In this document: positions 31,791 to 43,268 of the stretch, piece after piece | Numbering within the stretch: the first letter of the stretch is position 1 | Layout: each line of letters opens with the position of its first letter | NCBI GenBank assembly: GCA_047967505.1 | Contig: CM106538.1 | DNA from: Dipteris shenzhenensis | Taxonomy: Eukaryota; Polypodiophyta; Polypodiopsida; Gleicheniales | DNA length: 64,000 nt | Strand: one strand, 5' to 3' | Notes under the pieces: generated by a model | Told to the model about the DNA's origin: nothing | What the model saw: only the letters and a program-made list of their open reading frames with translations | Databases searched by the model: none | Translations under genes and position numbers: made by a program

Positions 31791-33429
31791 AGAAAACCAG
31801 TCCTATGCAGGAGGACGTGGTAACTCTAGAGGCAGGGGGAGCCAAAGAGGCCGTGGTGGATGGCAGAGAAGCCAAAATGCAAACAGCAATGTTGAATGCT
31901 ACTATTGTGGCAAAATGGGTCATATGGCTAAAGACTGCTACAAAAAGCAGAATGACATTATGAGTGGAAAATTGCAGCAAGGCGATTATGCATCCTCTAG
32001 TAGACAGGGCGATGACAGAAATGAGCATTTGTTTATGGTGCAGCATATGACAAATTCTGTAACAAGTGCAGAAGAAAGCAATGATGTGTGGTATGTTGAC
32101 TCGGGTGCGTCAAACCACATGACAGGTCACACTGAATGGATGCAGGATGCAAGAAAAATGGAAAAACCAGGATTTGTGGAGACTGGTGATGATACTGCAC
32201 ATCCTATTGTGCAGATTGGCAAAATTCCTTTGTCTATGCAGGATGGGAAAAAGAAATACTTGTCGGATGTATTTCATGTCCCGAACATCACTAAGAACCT
32301 GGTTTCTGTTGGTCAAATGGTTGAGCAGGGCTTGCAGGTTAGATTTAATCCTCATGGATGCTTTGTTGAGGATATGAAAAATAACGGTTGCTTGATAGCA
32401 AAAGGAAAGAAGAAGGGCAGGATGTTTACGTTGGATGCAAACATGCCTGAATTGAGTGCAGCAATGTTTGCACATGGGACCGGTGTAGTTGCAAATATTG
32501 ATATCTGGCACAAACGCATTGGTCATGTTAATATACAGCGACTAAAATCAATGCAAGCCCAAAATATTGTTGCAGGATTGCCTAAATTCAAGGTTGCAGA
32601 AATGCACAAGGTTTGTGAAGCCTGTCAATTTGAGAAACAGGCAAGGAAACCTTTTCCTAGGCATGTTCAAGACAGTAAAAAGCCATTGGAATTAATCCAC
32701 TCTGATGTGTGGACTACAAAAGCTGCATCTATTGGAGGCTGTCACTATTTTGTCACATTTATTGATGACTTCAGCAGAAAACTGTGGGTGTATTTTATGA
32801 AAAAGAAAAGTGAAGTGTTTGGGCACTTCAAAGCTTTCAAAGCTATGGTTGAAAAAGAAACAGGCCTGCAAATAAAATGCCTAAGGTCAGATGGAGGGGG
32901 AGAGTACCTCTCAAATGAGTTTGCAAGGTTCTTGCAGGAGCATGGTATAAAGCAGCAATATTCATGCAGTCATACCCCACAGCAAAATGGAATTGCAGAA
33001 AGAAAAAACAGGCATATTGGAGAGGTATCTCGGGCTATGCTAAATGAAAAAGATCTACCAGATTATTATTGGGCTGAAGCAGTTGCTACAGCAATCTATA
33101 TAATGAACAGGACTCCCACTGCAGCAATACATGGCATGACGCCAGAGGAGATGTATACTGGTAGGAAACCAGATATTTCTCATTTGAAGATTTTTGGTTG
33201 CATTGCCTATGTCCATGTGCCAGATGAGTTGAGGTCCAAGTTGGATCCAAAAGCTGAGAAGTGCATCTTTATTGGTTATTCTCTGCAGCAGAAAGGGTAT
33301 AGATGCTATAACCCTTCTACACGTAAGTTCACAGTGAGCAGAGATGTTGTTTTTGATGAGATGAGCAGCTGGTATAAACCAGTAAATGTGATGATTGATG
33401 TAGATGCACAAAATGGTATTGCTGCATAG
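31777..33429 (+). pseudogene. Copia element 2 zinc knuckle, protease and integrase
   Basis: A 550-residue open stretch. It starts in the Gly/Arg-rich end of gag, then zinc knuckle CYYCGKMGHMAKDC, protease active site WYVDSGASNHMTG, and integrase. The integrase has the HHCC region (HKRIGHVN...CEACQFEKQ), catalytic Asp in LIHSDVWTTK, Asp in LRSDGGGEYLSNEFARFL, and Glu in TPQQNGIAERKNRH. Then come IFGCIAYVHVPDELRSKLD and KCIFIGYS. All catalytic residues are present. The frame ends at TAG 33427-33429; the sister copy has CAG there. Confidence 0.92.
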
Positions 33430-34663
33430 AATTCACAGCAACAATCACAAAATATCAGTGGACCTGCAGTGTCCTCTAGCAGTGGTTCACATACTTCACC
33501 ATGGACAGGTAGATTGAGATCAGGAGAATCTCCTCAAAGCAATGCAGACAGTGGTACGCAGGTATCATGAAAAGGAAAAGAGAAGGTAGATCAGCCCATG
33601 TTTGATGTGAATGCAGGTCACTCTTATGTGGATGGTGAATCCAGTGGCTCAGAACAGAGCATTGATGATGAGTTGGGTATTCCTTCTGTTGTTACACCTG
33701 GAGTAAGGAAGACCAGGGATGTTTTCAGAGCACATGGAAGTGAGCCTATTTTGCGCAGGTCTACCAGGGTTAGGTATCCTGAGGCTGAAATATGATGGAT
33801 TTATAGCCATTCACTATGCCTATATGGTCAAAGTGATACAGGAACCAGAACCCACTTCTTTTGAGCAAGCCATGGAAAATGAAAAATGGGAGAAAGCCAT
33901 GGATGAAGAAATGGATGCCTTGGATGCTAATGCTACATGGGAATTGGTGCCTTTGCCTAAAGGCAAGAATGCAATTGGTTGTAAGTGGGTTTATAAGATC
34001 AAGCACAATGCAGATGGTTCTGTGAATAGATACAAGGCAAGATTAGTTGTCAAGGGGTATGCACAGACATATGGCATTGATTATGAAGAAACTTTCAGCC
34101 CGGTTGCAAGGATGGCAACCGTAAGAGCAGCCATTGCTATGGCTGCATCAAAGGGATGGTCTTTACATCAGATGGATGTAAAGAATGCCTTCTTGCATGG
34201 TGATTTGCAAGAAGAGGTCTTTATGGAGCAGCCAGCAGGTTATGTTCATGCTACTCATCCTGAGTTTGTTTGCAGGTTGAAGAAAGTCTTGTATGGCTTG
34301 AAGCAAGCACCTAGAGCATGGTCTGACAAGATAGGACAGTATCTTGTCACTATTGACTTTCAGATTTCCAAGGCAGATTTCTCACTCTATGTGAGAAAAA
34401 CAGAGAAAGGGATTATGCTGCTGGTCATTTATGTTGATGATTTGATCATCACAGGTGATAGTGATGAAGATATCCTTCATGTGAAAATGCTATTGAGGCA
34501 GAAGTTTGAGATGAAGGATTTGGGAGAGCTGCGTTATTTCTTGGGCATTGAGGTGATTAGATCACCAAGTGGGATACAGCTCTTGCAGAGGCAGTATGGA
34601 TTGGACATGCTGTCCAAATATGGGATGACAGGCTGTAAGCCTATTTCAGTTCCTTTGGAGTAG
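33430..34663 (+). pseudogene. Copia element 2 reverse transcriptase
   Basis: After a Ser-rich linker with TGA at 33568-33570 (CGA in the sister copy) and a frameshift near 33785, the RT reads WELVPLPKGKNAIGCKWVYK, VNRYKARLVVKGY, DYEETFSPVARMATVRAAIA, MDVKNAFLHGDLQEEVFMEQ, LKQAPRAW and the catalytic YVDDLIITG. It stops at TAG 34661-34663, CAG in the sister copy. Confidence 0.9.
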
Positions 34664-35431
34664 AATGTGAAGCTAAGCACAGATGCAGGTGAGCTTCTAG
34701 AAGACCCTACTATGTACAGATGCATAGTAGGAAGTTTGATTTACATGACTATTACCAAGCCAGATTTGAGCTATGCTGTTGGGTTGGTAAGTCAGTTTAT
34801 GCAGGCTCCAAGGAAACCGCATTTGGATGCGGCTAGACGCATACTCAGGTATGTGAAGTCCACATTGCAGTATGGACTATTTTATGAGGCTGGGGTTCAG
34901 ATACAGTTGCATGGATACATTGATGCTGATTGGGCTGGTAGCATTTCTGATAGACGATCTACCAGTGGATATGTGTTCTCTTTTGGGAGTGCTGCAGTCA
35001 CTTGGAGCAGCAAGAAACAGCCTACAGTTGCCTTGTCGAGCACAGAGTCTGAGTACAGGGGTGCAGCAATGGCTACATGTGAGGTAGCTTGGTTGCATAA
35101 GCTACTCTATGATATGCATCAGTCTACAGATGGGCCCGTTGTCATTTATTGTGACAACATGAGCAGTATACACTTGGCAAAGAACCCAGTCTTTCATGCT
35201 AGAACAAAGCACATTGAGGTGCATTATCACTATGTGCGGGAGAAGGTTTTACTAGGTCTTATTGATCTAGTTTATGTTAGCACAGAGGATCAGGTAGCTG
35301 ACATATTCACGAAAGCATTGGGCGCAGAGAAGCTACGCAAGTTCAGAGACCTGCTTGGTGTGCAGGATTTGGGATTGAGCTCGAGGGGGAGTGTTGAGAT
35401 ATCGAGCTCCACTCGAGATATGCCAGGGTGA
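34664..35431 (+). pseudogene. Copia element 2 RNase H
   Basis: Continues the RT frame: VGSLIYMTITKPDLSYAVGL, AARRILRYVKSTLQYGLFY, DADWAGSISDRRSTSGYVF, ALSSTESEYRGAAM, YCDNMSSIHLAKNPVFHART and VADIFTKALGAEKLRKFRDL. The usual copia RNase H acidic residues are present. The nominal stop falls inside the 3' LTR. Confidence 0.9.
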
Positions 35432-35735
35432 CCGTTGTGTACTTATGTCACCGACTTGTTAGCTGGAGATGCGGTTGGTACACCGCCCACGAGGATGACA
35501 GCTATCCTTATCTACTATAGTTTGTGGCTCAGTTAGTATGCCACCTTAGTTAGTTGAGTTTGGTTTGAGACCCACATATAGGGTTCTTCTATTTCTTTGT
35601 ACTAGAGTTCTTTTGGCTTATACAACTAAGAAGAGGAAAACTGTTTTTCAGCCTCCACCTTCGTGTGTATTCCCCCATTGTGCATGTGAGAAAGCCTCAA
35701 GTGAGACTCCTTCCCTCTCTCCCACAATCTTCACA
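35392..35735 (+). repeat. Copia element 2, 3' LTR
   Basis: Same ends as the 5' LTR. It lacks 9 bases (ataatagct) present there. Confidence 0.95.
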
Positions 35736-36139
35736 CAGCTTGAGTACAAGTGATGGAACTCATAGCGAGGATTGGAGTTAGTGCGAGGGTATTGATCGAG
35801 GTGTCGCACAGCACATTATATATGGCCATGGGCCAATTTTGTATTTGCTTTATTATTGCAAGTTTGAGCAATATATTTTGTAATGGACATAATTCATTTT
35901 TGGGCCCTAAGATGGCCATGTAAAGCAAATCCCTCATTTTGGAAGAGAGGGATAATTTTGGCTCCTTGGTGCTTTTATGAAATATCATAAATACTCTAGA
36001 TGAGGAAGCGTGAGCCATTCATCTAGGGGGGGAGATTGTACTCTGTCTGTTGTCGCTTTCATTGTGTGATTGTGCTCTTCTTCTCCAATTGATTAAGTGG
36101 TGACTTTGTTTGTGAAAAGAAATACCTTTTTGGTTTCAG

Positions 36140-36151
36140 TGGTATCAGAGC
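36140..36151 (+). other. Primer-binding site of the Ty3 element
   Basis: TGGTATCAGAGC is complementary to the 3' end of initiator methionine tRNA, as in most plant LTR retrotransposons. Confidence 0.8.
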
Positions 36152-36681
36152 TCTGGTAACACTCTTGTGAAGAAAGAAAAGAAAGAAAGTTTGAAGCTTT
36201 CTGGTGTGGATTCAAGAAGAAAAAGACACCTTGGAAAGAGAAGTCTTGTGGAGAATTCAAGAGGATGAGCTTGTGGGAAAAGAAATTTAAAGAAAAGATT
36301 GGCTACACGTGTGTTTTGGAGGCCAACAAAGCCTCATCTAGCGTGCCTTATTTCAAAAAAATAAAATTCAAGAAAGCTCCAAAGGCTAAAGCCCTTAACC
36401 TCTCTCTGCCCATGTACATTGTGTTGTAGGACTTTGACTCGCGATCCTTCTTCCTCCGATTCTGCGTACTTGTGACAGCCCGCGGCCCTACGCCTCTAGC
36501 CTTCCATGATTTCGCGTGCAGATTCACATAGTCCCACAGTCCTAATACATAAAGGTTGCCTTTATTAATTACACTACCCCTACGTTGCCTACCTCTTGCG
36601 TGCACCCGTTTCTGTAGACCTATAGTCAGCAGCCCTTGCCTCATTAGGGTAGCTTCTACCCGTGTGCAGACTCCAGCAAAT

Positions 36682-36827
36682 TGTTGGGGTAAAGGGCAGT
36701 GTGCCCACCCACTTGTACAGTGCCCATGTATACTCATATATATATGATAGAGGAATAAGCTGGAGTAGCTTTTGCTCCACCAGTTTTGGTGTCTCCTATC
36801 CCTTTGTGTGTGCTCTCCTCTCCCACA
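36682..36827 (+). repeat. Copia element 3, 5' LTR
   Basis: tgttggggtaaagggcagtg to ctctcctctcccaca. Contains catatatatatga, a possible TATA region. Confidence 0.93.
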
Positions 36828-36829
36828 AC

Positions 36830-36841
36830 TGGTATCAGAGC
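36830..36841 (+). other. Copia element 3 primer-binding site
   Basis: TGGTATCAGAGC two bases after the LTR. Confidence 0.9.
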
Positions 36842-36842
36842 T

Positions 36843-39212
36843 AAGGAGAGCTTGGTGAGTGTGGCCAGCAAGGTTAGAGAGGAGCATCCTGGTATCAAAG
36901 CGATGAGGTCAGCGTCGGAGACGTAATATGGAGACTCGGCTCACTGGGAAGTGACGCTGGGAGGTGGCTTTGGTTTTGCCAGTCTCCACGACGATGGGCG
37001 CAGTGATGAGGAGCTCTTGGCTGCAGGTTGTTGGAGTTGCTGTGCGTGGAGGATAAGATCCGCTCTGACATTCGAGGGATGCCATGAGAGGTCACTACTG
37101 AGTTTGTCGATGCTGGAGCCATTTGTTATTTGGCCTACGAATCGCCATCGGTGGGTTTGGAGCAATGGACGTTGAGGCTGAGCGTCTGACTAGAGGCTGT
37201 GGCACTGCTGAAGGGCTATGGAGATGGCGCTCGTGAGAGAGTAGCTGAGGGATATGGCTTGGTTGCTCGTATGGTTGACTGTTTGCGGGGCTGCCAGTTT
37301 GCTCATCCGTGTGTGGTGGAGGCGCAGCTGCGGACTGGTTTGTCCCATTGAATAGAGGACTTGGCCGATGGAGGGTTGACTGTGTTGTGAGCTATGTCGA
37401 GTCAGCTTGCTTGCCGAGGCATGAAGAGTTGCTCACGTTGGAGGCAAACATGTGCTGAAGCTTTGCTTGAAGCTACTGTGGATGGCTGAGTGCCTAGGAG
37501 CAAGAGTTGTGGGCGTTGCAATGTTGATGCTGGCTAGCTCTGTTGAGGATCACTCGTGGCAGTCCATTGCATGGAGGGCTGTAGGGATGCTCCATCCCAT
37601 GAGCAAAGGAAGAGTAGCCCAGTGATAGCAACAACATCCATTTTGGAGAAGATGAGCTGTTGGAGAGCTTGTGGATTGCATGTTTGATGCAGTTGTATGC
37701 TTGGGAGATAGCCAGTGTTGCATTTGAGGTCTTGGAGCTGAGCATTGGCTGATTTTGGTCTCTTTGCAGGGCATTTTGTAGAAGTACGCCTTGTGGACAT
37801 TAGCTGTGGATAGGCTGATTTGAGGCTGTTGCTTAAGCACTTTGCGGGACTGGTCATATGCCATTTTGCAGTCTTGCACAAGGAGCTTTCGATCTGTACA
37901 TCACTTTGGCAGTGGCATTGACACATGCTTTGACAGTGGTACATGCCTGATTGAGATGCATTGACAGTTCGTTGGATGCATGGTTATTTGCCTATGTTGG
38001 ATACATACGATGGTACGGTGATGTATTGAGATCTTGTCAGATTAGCATCATTTGGAGCACATTTCGGGGCTGTTTTGCCAGTGCTTTTGGGCTATTTAAT
38101 TGCTGATCTATGAGCATTCTTGGGGCTGATTTGGTTGGGCATTGTACTTGCCATTTTGCTGGTGTTGCAGTTGACATATGGGGTGATCTGCTGGATGTAT
38201 TTTGACCATTTTTGGGGCTGTTTTTTGCCGAAGCAGATGAGTGCTGTAAAGGGCAGCAAACATTCAAGGAAGCTGCTGTTGCTGTTTTTATGACAAAACA
38301 GTTATTTTCAGGACTGAATATCTCTTTCCTGGTGTGGAATTGCACTTTGTGCCAAACTGGAAAGTTGTAGTTCATAGAATATACTACAACTTTGCTTCTA
38401 GAAGCAAGTTGATCCGGTATAAGCTGCAGGAGTTACAGCCGCTGCAAAACCATAAAAAGTTGCAGTCTACTGTCTATTTGTGACCAATGTGCAGGAAGCT
38501 GTTTTTCAGGTGAGAATATCTGAGAATCCACAAGGATTTGGCTCTTGAGGTCAACTGACAAGTTGTAGATCTTTCTACCAGCTACAACTTTTCTGTTTAC
38601 AGCTTTGGCATCCGGTCTTTCAGTGAAAAGATATCGCTGTTCAAAAACAGGGACAGCGTGTTATTTTGCCCAAAGTGGCTGTGAGGTATTGTTGTAAGGA
38701 TTTCTCTTGCACAACAGTGAATTGGGAACTCACAGTAAATTACAGAAAGTGATTGGGATCTCACTTCAGTCCAAGGGCATTATTGGCATTTTGGCAAATC
38801 ACTTTGGCACATTTGGCAAGTGGTGAATGCTTGATTTTGTTGCCAAAGGATTGCACACTTGAGGTGATGCATTGGTGTTGCAGTAAATGCCATTTCGATG
38901 CATTATGGATTTGCATTAATGGATGCCACATTGATGTGTATGGATAGTTGAGCTGGGCTCCTATTGCCATTGGGGTTGAGCAGGCATTGCTCATTTGGTT
39001 CAGTGCATTTCTTACTTGGATTGCCAGGCATTGGCAGGTTACTGGGCTGCATATATTCTTGTTTATGCCTCTTTATGGCTGAGTGCTTTTGAGCATTGGA
39101 TCAGCCAGTTTATTTGGAGACCTGATTGTTCTGGACAACACTATATTTTTGGTCATTTGGGTTGCCTATTGCACTATACTGCTCTTTGGTTGTGAGCTAT
39201 TGTGCCACAGAT
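36843..39212 (+). other. Long untranslated leader of copia element 3 with two hairpins
   Basis: No open frame of substance. Two inverted repeats with related stems occur: AAAGTTGTAGT/ACTACAACTTT at 38361-38371 and 38383-38393, and AAGTTGTAG/CTACAACTT at 38560-38568 and 38582-38590. The text around them is also related. The words ttgggca, tggttgc and gcattg recur, giving a biased, gt-rich composition. Confidence 0.6.
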
Positions 39213-39679
39213 ATGGCAACTACAGTTGGTAGTGCCCTCTTTGATATTGAGAGGTTGGATGGATCAAACTTTCAGTATTGGAAAGAGCAGATTTATGATG
39301 TGTTAGTGCAAAAAAGGCAGCATAAGCCCATTCAATGCAAAGGTCTAATAGCATTAAATAGAGTGATTGGGATGACATGGATGAGCAAGCATGCTCTATC
39401 ATTTAGGCATCACTCTCGAAGTCAGTCTACTTGCAGGTACAGGATGGTGTACAGGGTGTAGACTACCATGCATATGAGTTTTATACTCGTATATGTCAGA
39501 TGTATGACCATGATAGTGTTATGTTACAGCATGATGGGCTGAAATGTCCTGATGGGCTGAAATACAGCCTTGATATGCACTCCAAAAGTCGATCAATTGT
39601 TGAAGGGGGAATTCTAGGAGCAAGTCTAGCTCTCGGACTTGTGTTAGATGTTTCTATTATGGAAAGTATGGCCACATGA
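39213..39679 (+). pseudogene. Copia element 3 gag, shortened
   Basis: Starts ATG (MATTVGSALFDIERLDGSNF) with QYWKEQIYDVL. A frame change then gives MDEQACSII and LSKSVYLQVQDGVQGVDYHA. This is the copia gag N-terminal half; the middle is missing. The zinc knuckle just before 39690 reads CFYYGKYGHMKKYC, so its second Cys is Tyr. Confidence 0.75.
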
Positions 39680-41145
39680 AAAAGTACTGCTGGAAATGGC
39701 TAAGAAAATGCAAGAAGAAGAGCAAGGTTAAGAATGATAGGAAGAAGGAGAAGAAGCATGTTGAGCTTCAAGGCATCGATGCCAGGGTTTCCACTGATAG
39801 TAGCAGTGATGAAGGCATTCTTTTGTCTATGTCTGACACCTCCTTCTTGGCCACTGATGTACCCATTCTTTGTGATTGGATGTTCGATCCATGTGCTTCA
39901 TGTCATATGATCCCTCATAGGTCATGGTTCAGTGCATATCAGGAATGCATTATGGAGAGTGGTTTGATAGGCACTGATCATTCTATGGATGTCTATGGTT
40001 ATGGGGATATCCACCTTGTTATGCCTAGTGGCTCTATTCTTGTTCTACAGAGGGTTAGACATATACCAGGACTTGCTACGAGCAAGATCAGTACTGGACA
40101 ATTGGTTGAGGCAGGTTATCATGTCTCTTTGGGTGATCATGCATGGAAGATTGCTAGAGGCAATCTGGTTATGGCTAGGGGATCACGGGTTGGATTCTCT
40201 TATGCATTGCATATATCAAGTGTCCAGGATAAGATGCTTATGATTAGTAAGCAGCCATTAGCTAGTTTATGGTATGCCAGACTTGGACATATGTCTACTG
40301 TAGGTATGGAAGCCCTTACAACATTGAGATACATTCCTGTTATGGATGTCTCTCAAATTTTATGTCATGATTGTGATGATGATCAGCAGTCAGGATCCTC
40401 CTTTGTGAGGAAGACAGTCAGTGAGAGGTATCTTGAGCCATTGCAGTTGGTTCATAGTGCAGTTTGTGGGCCTATGCCTACCATTTCACTAGGTAGGGCC
40501 TCTTACTTTGTGACATTTATTGATGCTACTACAAAGTACATATCGGTATATCCAATTCGGCAGAAGCATGATGTATATGATACATTTCAGCGCTTCTTGG
40601 GTAATGCTGAAAATCAATCAAGAAAGAAGCTATTGAGCTTGATGACTGATGGTGATGCAGAGTTTACCTCTTCTAGATTTCAGCATCTATGTGATACACT
40701 TGGTATCAGGAGGGTGTTGACCACTCCTCATCTTTCTGCTCACGATGCCTTAGCAGAAGGCATAAATCAGATTCTATTGGACAGGATTGGTAGCATGCTA
40801 TGGTATGCAGGTCTTACTGAATGCTATTGGGCTGAGGCATGTAAGACAGCTGCATACTTGCTTAACAGGTCACCCAGGAGATCTCTGAATGGTAGAGTGC
40901 CATTTGACTTCTTGACAGGCAGGGCACCATGTTATGAGCATTTACGTATGTTTGGCTGCGAGGCTTATGCTCATGGTTCCCGATCGAGGAGGTGTATCTT
41001 CCTTGGATATAGTGAGTCCAATAGGGACTACAGGTTATGGGATTCTTCAACTAGAGAGTTGATACGCAGCCATAATGTCTATTTCAGAGAGGATGCTATG
41101 TTTAGACAGCCCAGGACTGTGGATAGCAGGAGAGTGGTGTTCTAG
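39676..41145 (+). pseudogene. Copia element 3 protease and integrase, open but with changed catalytic residues
   Basis: A 489-residue open frame. The protease site reads WMFDPCASCHM where the family has D-(S/T)-G. Integrase follows: LWYARLGHMSTVGMEAL, LQLVHSAVCGPMP where the first catalytic Asp is Ala, SLMTDGDAEFTSSRF (second Asp kept), and DALAEGINQILLDR (Glu kept, the following QQNG-ER pattern lost). Then YWAEACKTAAYLLNRSPRRS, MFGCEAYAHG and RCIFLGY. The zinc-binding CxxC of the integrase N-terminus is CHDCDDDQQ. The frame has no stops, yet the enzyme motifs are damaged. Confidence 0.85.
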
Positions 41146-42351
41146 GAGGGTGTAAGTGCACTGATACCTCCGAATTCTTTGCAGGGGCAGCCCATATCCC
41201 TTGGAGTGGGAGGTTTTTCCCACAGTGAGCAGGTTATAAAGTTGGGACAGCCACGATTACTTCTTGATTTTGGTCAGAGACGATCAGATGTCTCAAGTAT
41301 TCCACAGGTTTATACTCCTATGGAGATTGTTGATGCATCTTCTATGGACAGTTACAGTTTACTCCCAGGATGCAGAGTGCCTCTTGCAGATGAGCATGAG
41401 GCTATGCATGGTGAGGAGGATACCTTGGCTAATGATGCCCGGTATGATCCATTGGCTGGTTATGCCAGGACAGATGTGGTTTCTGCAGTTATTGACTCGG
41501 GTCATATTGCGCATGGGTAGAAATCATTGATGTGTTTGGTTCGTAAGTGCCTCCATGGCTAGAAGCAATCCCCTCGAGCTTGGCTTCATAGTTTTGATAC
41601 CGTTATGAGAGCTCAAGATATGATGCGCAGTGAGACAGGTTATGGTCTCCGTATTCAGGAGGTTGCTATCCTTCTGAGGTTACTTGCCATATGGTTCCTT
41701 ATGGACAGGGATGCTTTGCAATGGGCGCTGCATGGTCTTGATGATGTTTGTCAGATACTTAGTTGTTTCAGTATGGAGAGGGGGAAGTTACTGAGTACTC
41801 CATTGCCTGTATTGGCTCCATACTTGAAACACTGCAGGTTTGATGATCACAGATCAGTTGAGCAGCAAGTTATGGTTGATATGGCAGCCATAGTACTCCA
41901 TGCATCCAGGACTGTGTTGAGACTTGGTTCTCACATGTTTTCCATTGGGGCTACACGTCCGGTTCTTGCTTCCGTTGCAGTGGGAGTTGGTAGCATGATT
42001 ATGGCAGATTTTGGCAGTAGGGAAGCGGTTGGGGACATCAGGCCCTTATGCTTCCAGGAGCAGCATGCAGGTGATGCAGGTTGGGTAGACCAGCAGAGGT
42101 CTATTGTAGGGCATGTGCTTATGGTCACAGGTGGTACAAAGACATTTTCTTTGCACAGTGACAGTTCGGGTGCTATGGACTTAGCACAGGAGCACGTGGT
42201 GGTGAGAGTTCACTCTCCCAGTGAGATCTGGCATGAGATCTTGGTTGACAGGCATCTACAGCTTGTCATTTTCTATCCTGCAAACCTGATGTCTGCTAGC
42301 AGAGCTTATTCTCTATGCACTTTGCACATTGTAAAGTGCCGATGGGCATAG
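41146..42351 (+). pseudogene. Copia element 3 RT/RNase H remnants
   Basis: Two open stretches (41179-41520 and 41605-42351). The second shows CFSMERGKLLSTPLPVLAPY (RT/RNase H linker). Then come HAGDAGWVDQQRSIVGHVLM and LHSDSSGAMDLAQEHVV of RNase H, and LQLVIFYPANLMSAS near the end. The RT fingers, palm and YVDD box are absent, so about 250 residues are deleted. Confidence 0.7.
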
Positions 42352-42416
42352 GATGATGATCTGGTCATCTTGTTTTTCAGCCTATGGCTGATTGTATTGT
42401 ATGTGTACTATACTCC

Positions 42417-42439
42417 CTTAAAGGCACACTGCCTTTAAG
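42417..42439 (+). other. Perfect hairpin directly upstream of the polypurine tract
   Basis: CTTAAAGGCA, loop CAC, TGCCTTTAAG: a 10-bp stem. It is followed by tgggaggt (42440-42447) and the 3' LTR. Copia element 1 has a related inverted repeat at the same position. Confidence 0.7.
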
Positions 42440-42447
42440 TGGGAGGT

Positions 42448-42593
42448 TGTTGGGGTAAAGGGCAGTGTGCCCACCCACTTGTACAGTGCCCATGTATACT
42501 CATATATATATGATAGAGGAATAAGCTAGAGTAGCTTTTGCTCCACCACTTTTGGTGTCTCCTATCCCTTTGTGTGTGCTCTCCTCTCCCACA
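42448..42593 (+). repeat. Copia element 3, 3' LTR
   Basis: Same ends as the 5' LTR, two substitutions. Confidence 0.93.
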
Positions 42594-43268
42594 CAAATCT
42601 GCAATTATTCCATGGGCTCCATCGTGCCGCCCTTGGGAAAACAACATCTGCAAAAGATTGACTATGATTGGGCATATCTACTATCGCCATCACCTCTAAA
42701 ATCATGCACACGTCTCCTTAATTCACGGACTCTAAGGATTGATGCGCAGCATCTTCTAGTCAAAGGATTTCTTTGATTTTTTTAAAAAACAAAGCAAGGG
42801 ACCCCGAGGTGCAAAGGACCTTTAAAGGATTTATTTTATTTTAAAAAAAAGGAAAAAAAAAAAAAGAAGACTTTGTCCTTTAGCGATCTACAACACAAAA
42901 GTGAGAGGCCACTCTACTGACCAAGAAAGGCATACAAAAAAAAAAAGGCAAAGCAAGATGTGAGAAGCTCGAATCAAGAAGCCGATTGGAACCACGAATC
43001 ATCGAGCAATTGATTGGAGATCAGTCAAGCACATAGACGACTATGAGTGACATCATCGGTCACATATCTCCCACTCTTATTCTTTCTACCTCCGATCAAA
43101 GAGCGAGATAAGTGACTTCTTTGCTTTATATTTCACACTTCGTATCTTCCACCGTCCGTTGTCTTACCATACACTTGAATCACATTTTTATTTCATCCGT
43201 TTAATTCTCATACACTTATTATCCTTATTTTTCCTCTGTTTCGCTTTATTTGTACTTATCACAATATC
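42594..43268 (+). other. Leader of the Ty3 element, continued after copia element 3
   Basis: Rejoins the Ty3 leader (36152-36681) across the CAAAT duplication. No coding sense was found. Short A-runs near 42845 and 42940. Confidence 0.5.

Larger units (their letters stand above)
30203..35735 (+). mobile_element. Copia element 2, full length (5533 bp), TSD CAGCT
   Basis: Complete LTR-to-LTR Ty1/copia element with a perfect 5-base target duplication (30198-30202, 35736-35740). LTRs of 353 and 344 bases differ by two transitions and one 9-base deletion, so the insertion is recent. It has a PBS, gag with zinc knuckle, protease, integrase, RT and RNase H in copia order, and a polypurine tract (gaggggga) before the second LTR. 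The frame is interrupted by several stops, a 14-base duplication and a frameshift, so this copy is not autonomous. A full-length relative lies inverted at 52893-58424. Confidence 0.95.
30037..36138 (+). repeat. Probable 5' LTR of a Ty3 element, split by copia element 2
   Basis: The end is fixed by the primer-binding site that follows (TGGTATCAGAGCTC at 36140). The LTR ends ...tttttggtttca at 36138. Its body is 35741-36138 plus sequence left of copia element 2, because the target duplication cagct at 30198-30202 and 35736-35740 joins the two halves. The start at 30037 (tgtgactatgg) is a guess, since no second LTR is in the window to compare. Confidence 0.5.
36682..42593 (+). mobile_element. 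Copia element 3 (5912 bp), TSD CAAAT, short LTRs, no reverse transcriptase
   Basis: LTRs of 146 bases (36682-36827, 42448-42593) differ at two positions. The target duplication CAAAT (36677-36681, 42594-42598) is perfect. A primer-binding site follows two bases after the 5' LTR. The leader is unusually long, about 2.4 kb. Coding sequence has gag, protease and integrase, then only fragments of the RT/RNase H end, without YVDD. Several catalytic positions are changed although the frames are long and open. It moved recently by its LTRs but must have used another element's enzymes. Confidence 0.92.

Noticed and set aside
32110-33411. Antisense ORFs over copia element 2 (and mirror ones at 55199-57604)
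   Set aside because: They recur only because the sense coding sequence is repeated. Their text is Cys/His/Ile-rich shadow of the pol frame.
36348-36887. 179-residue minus-strand ORF across the copia element 3 LTR
   Set aside because: Part of it is the antisense of the 146-base LTR, and the same text recurs at the other LTR (42435-42653).
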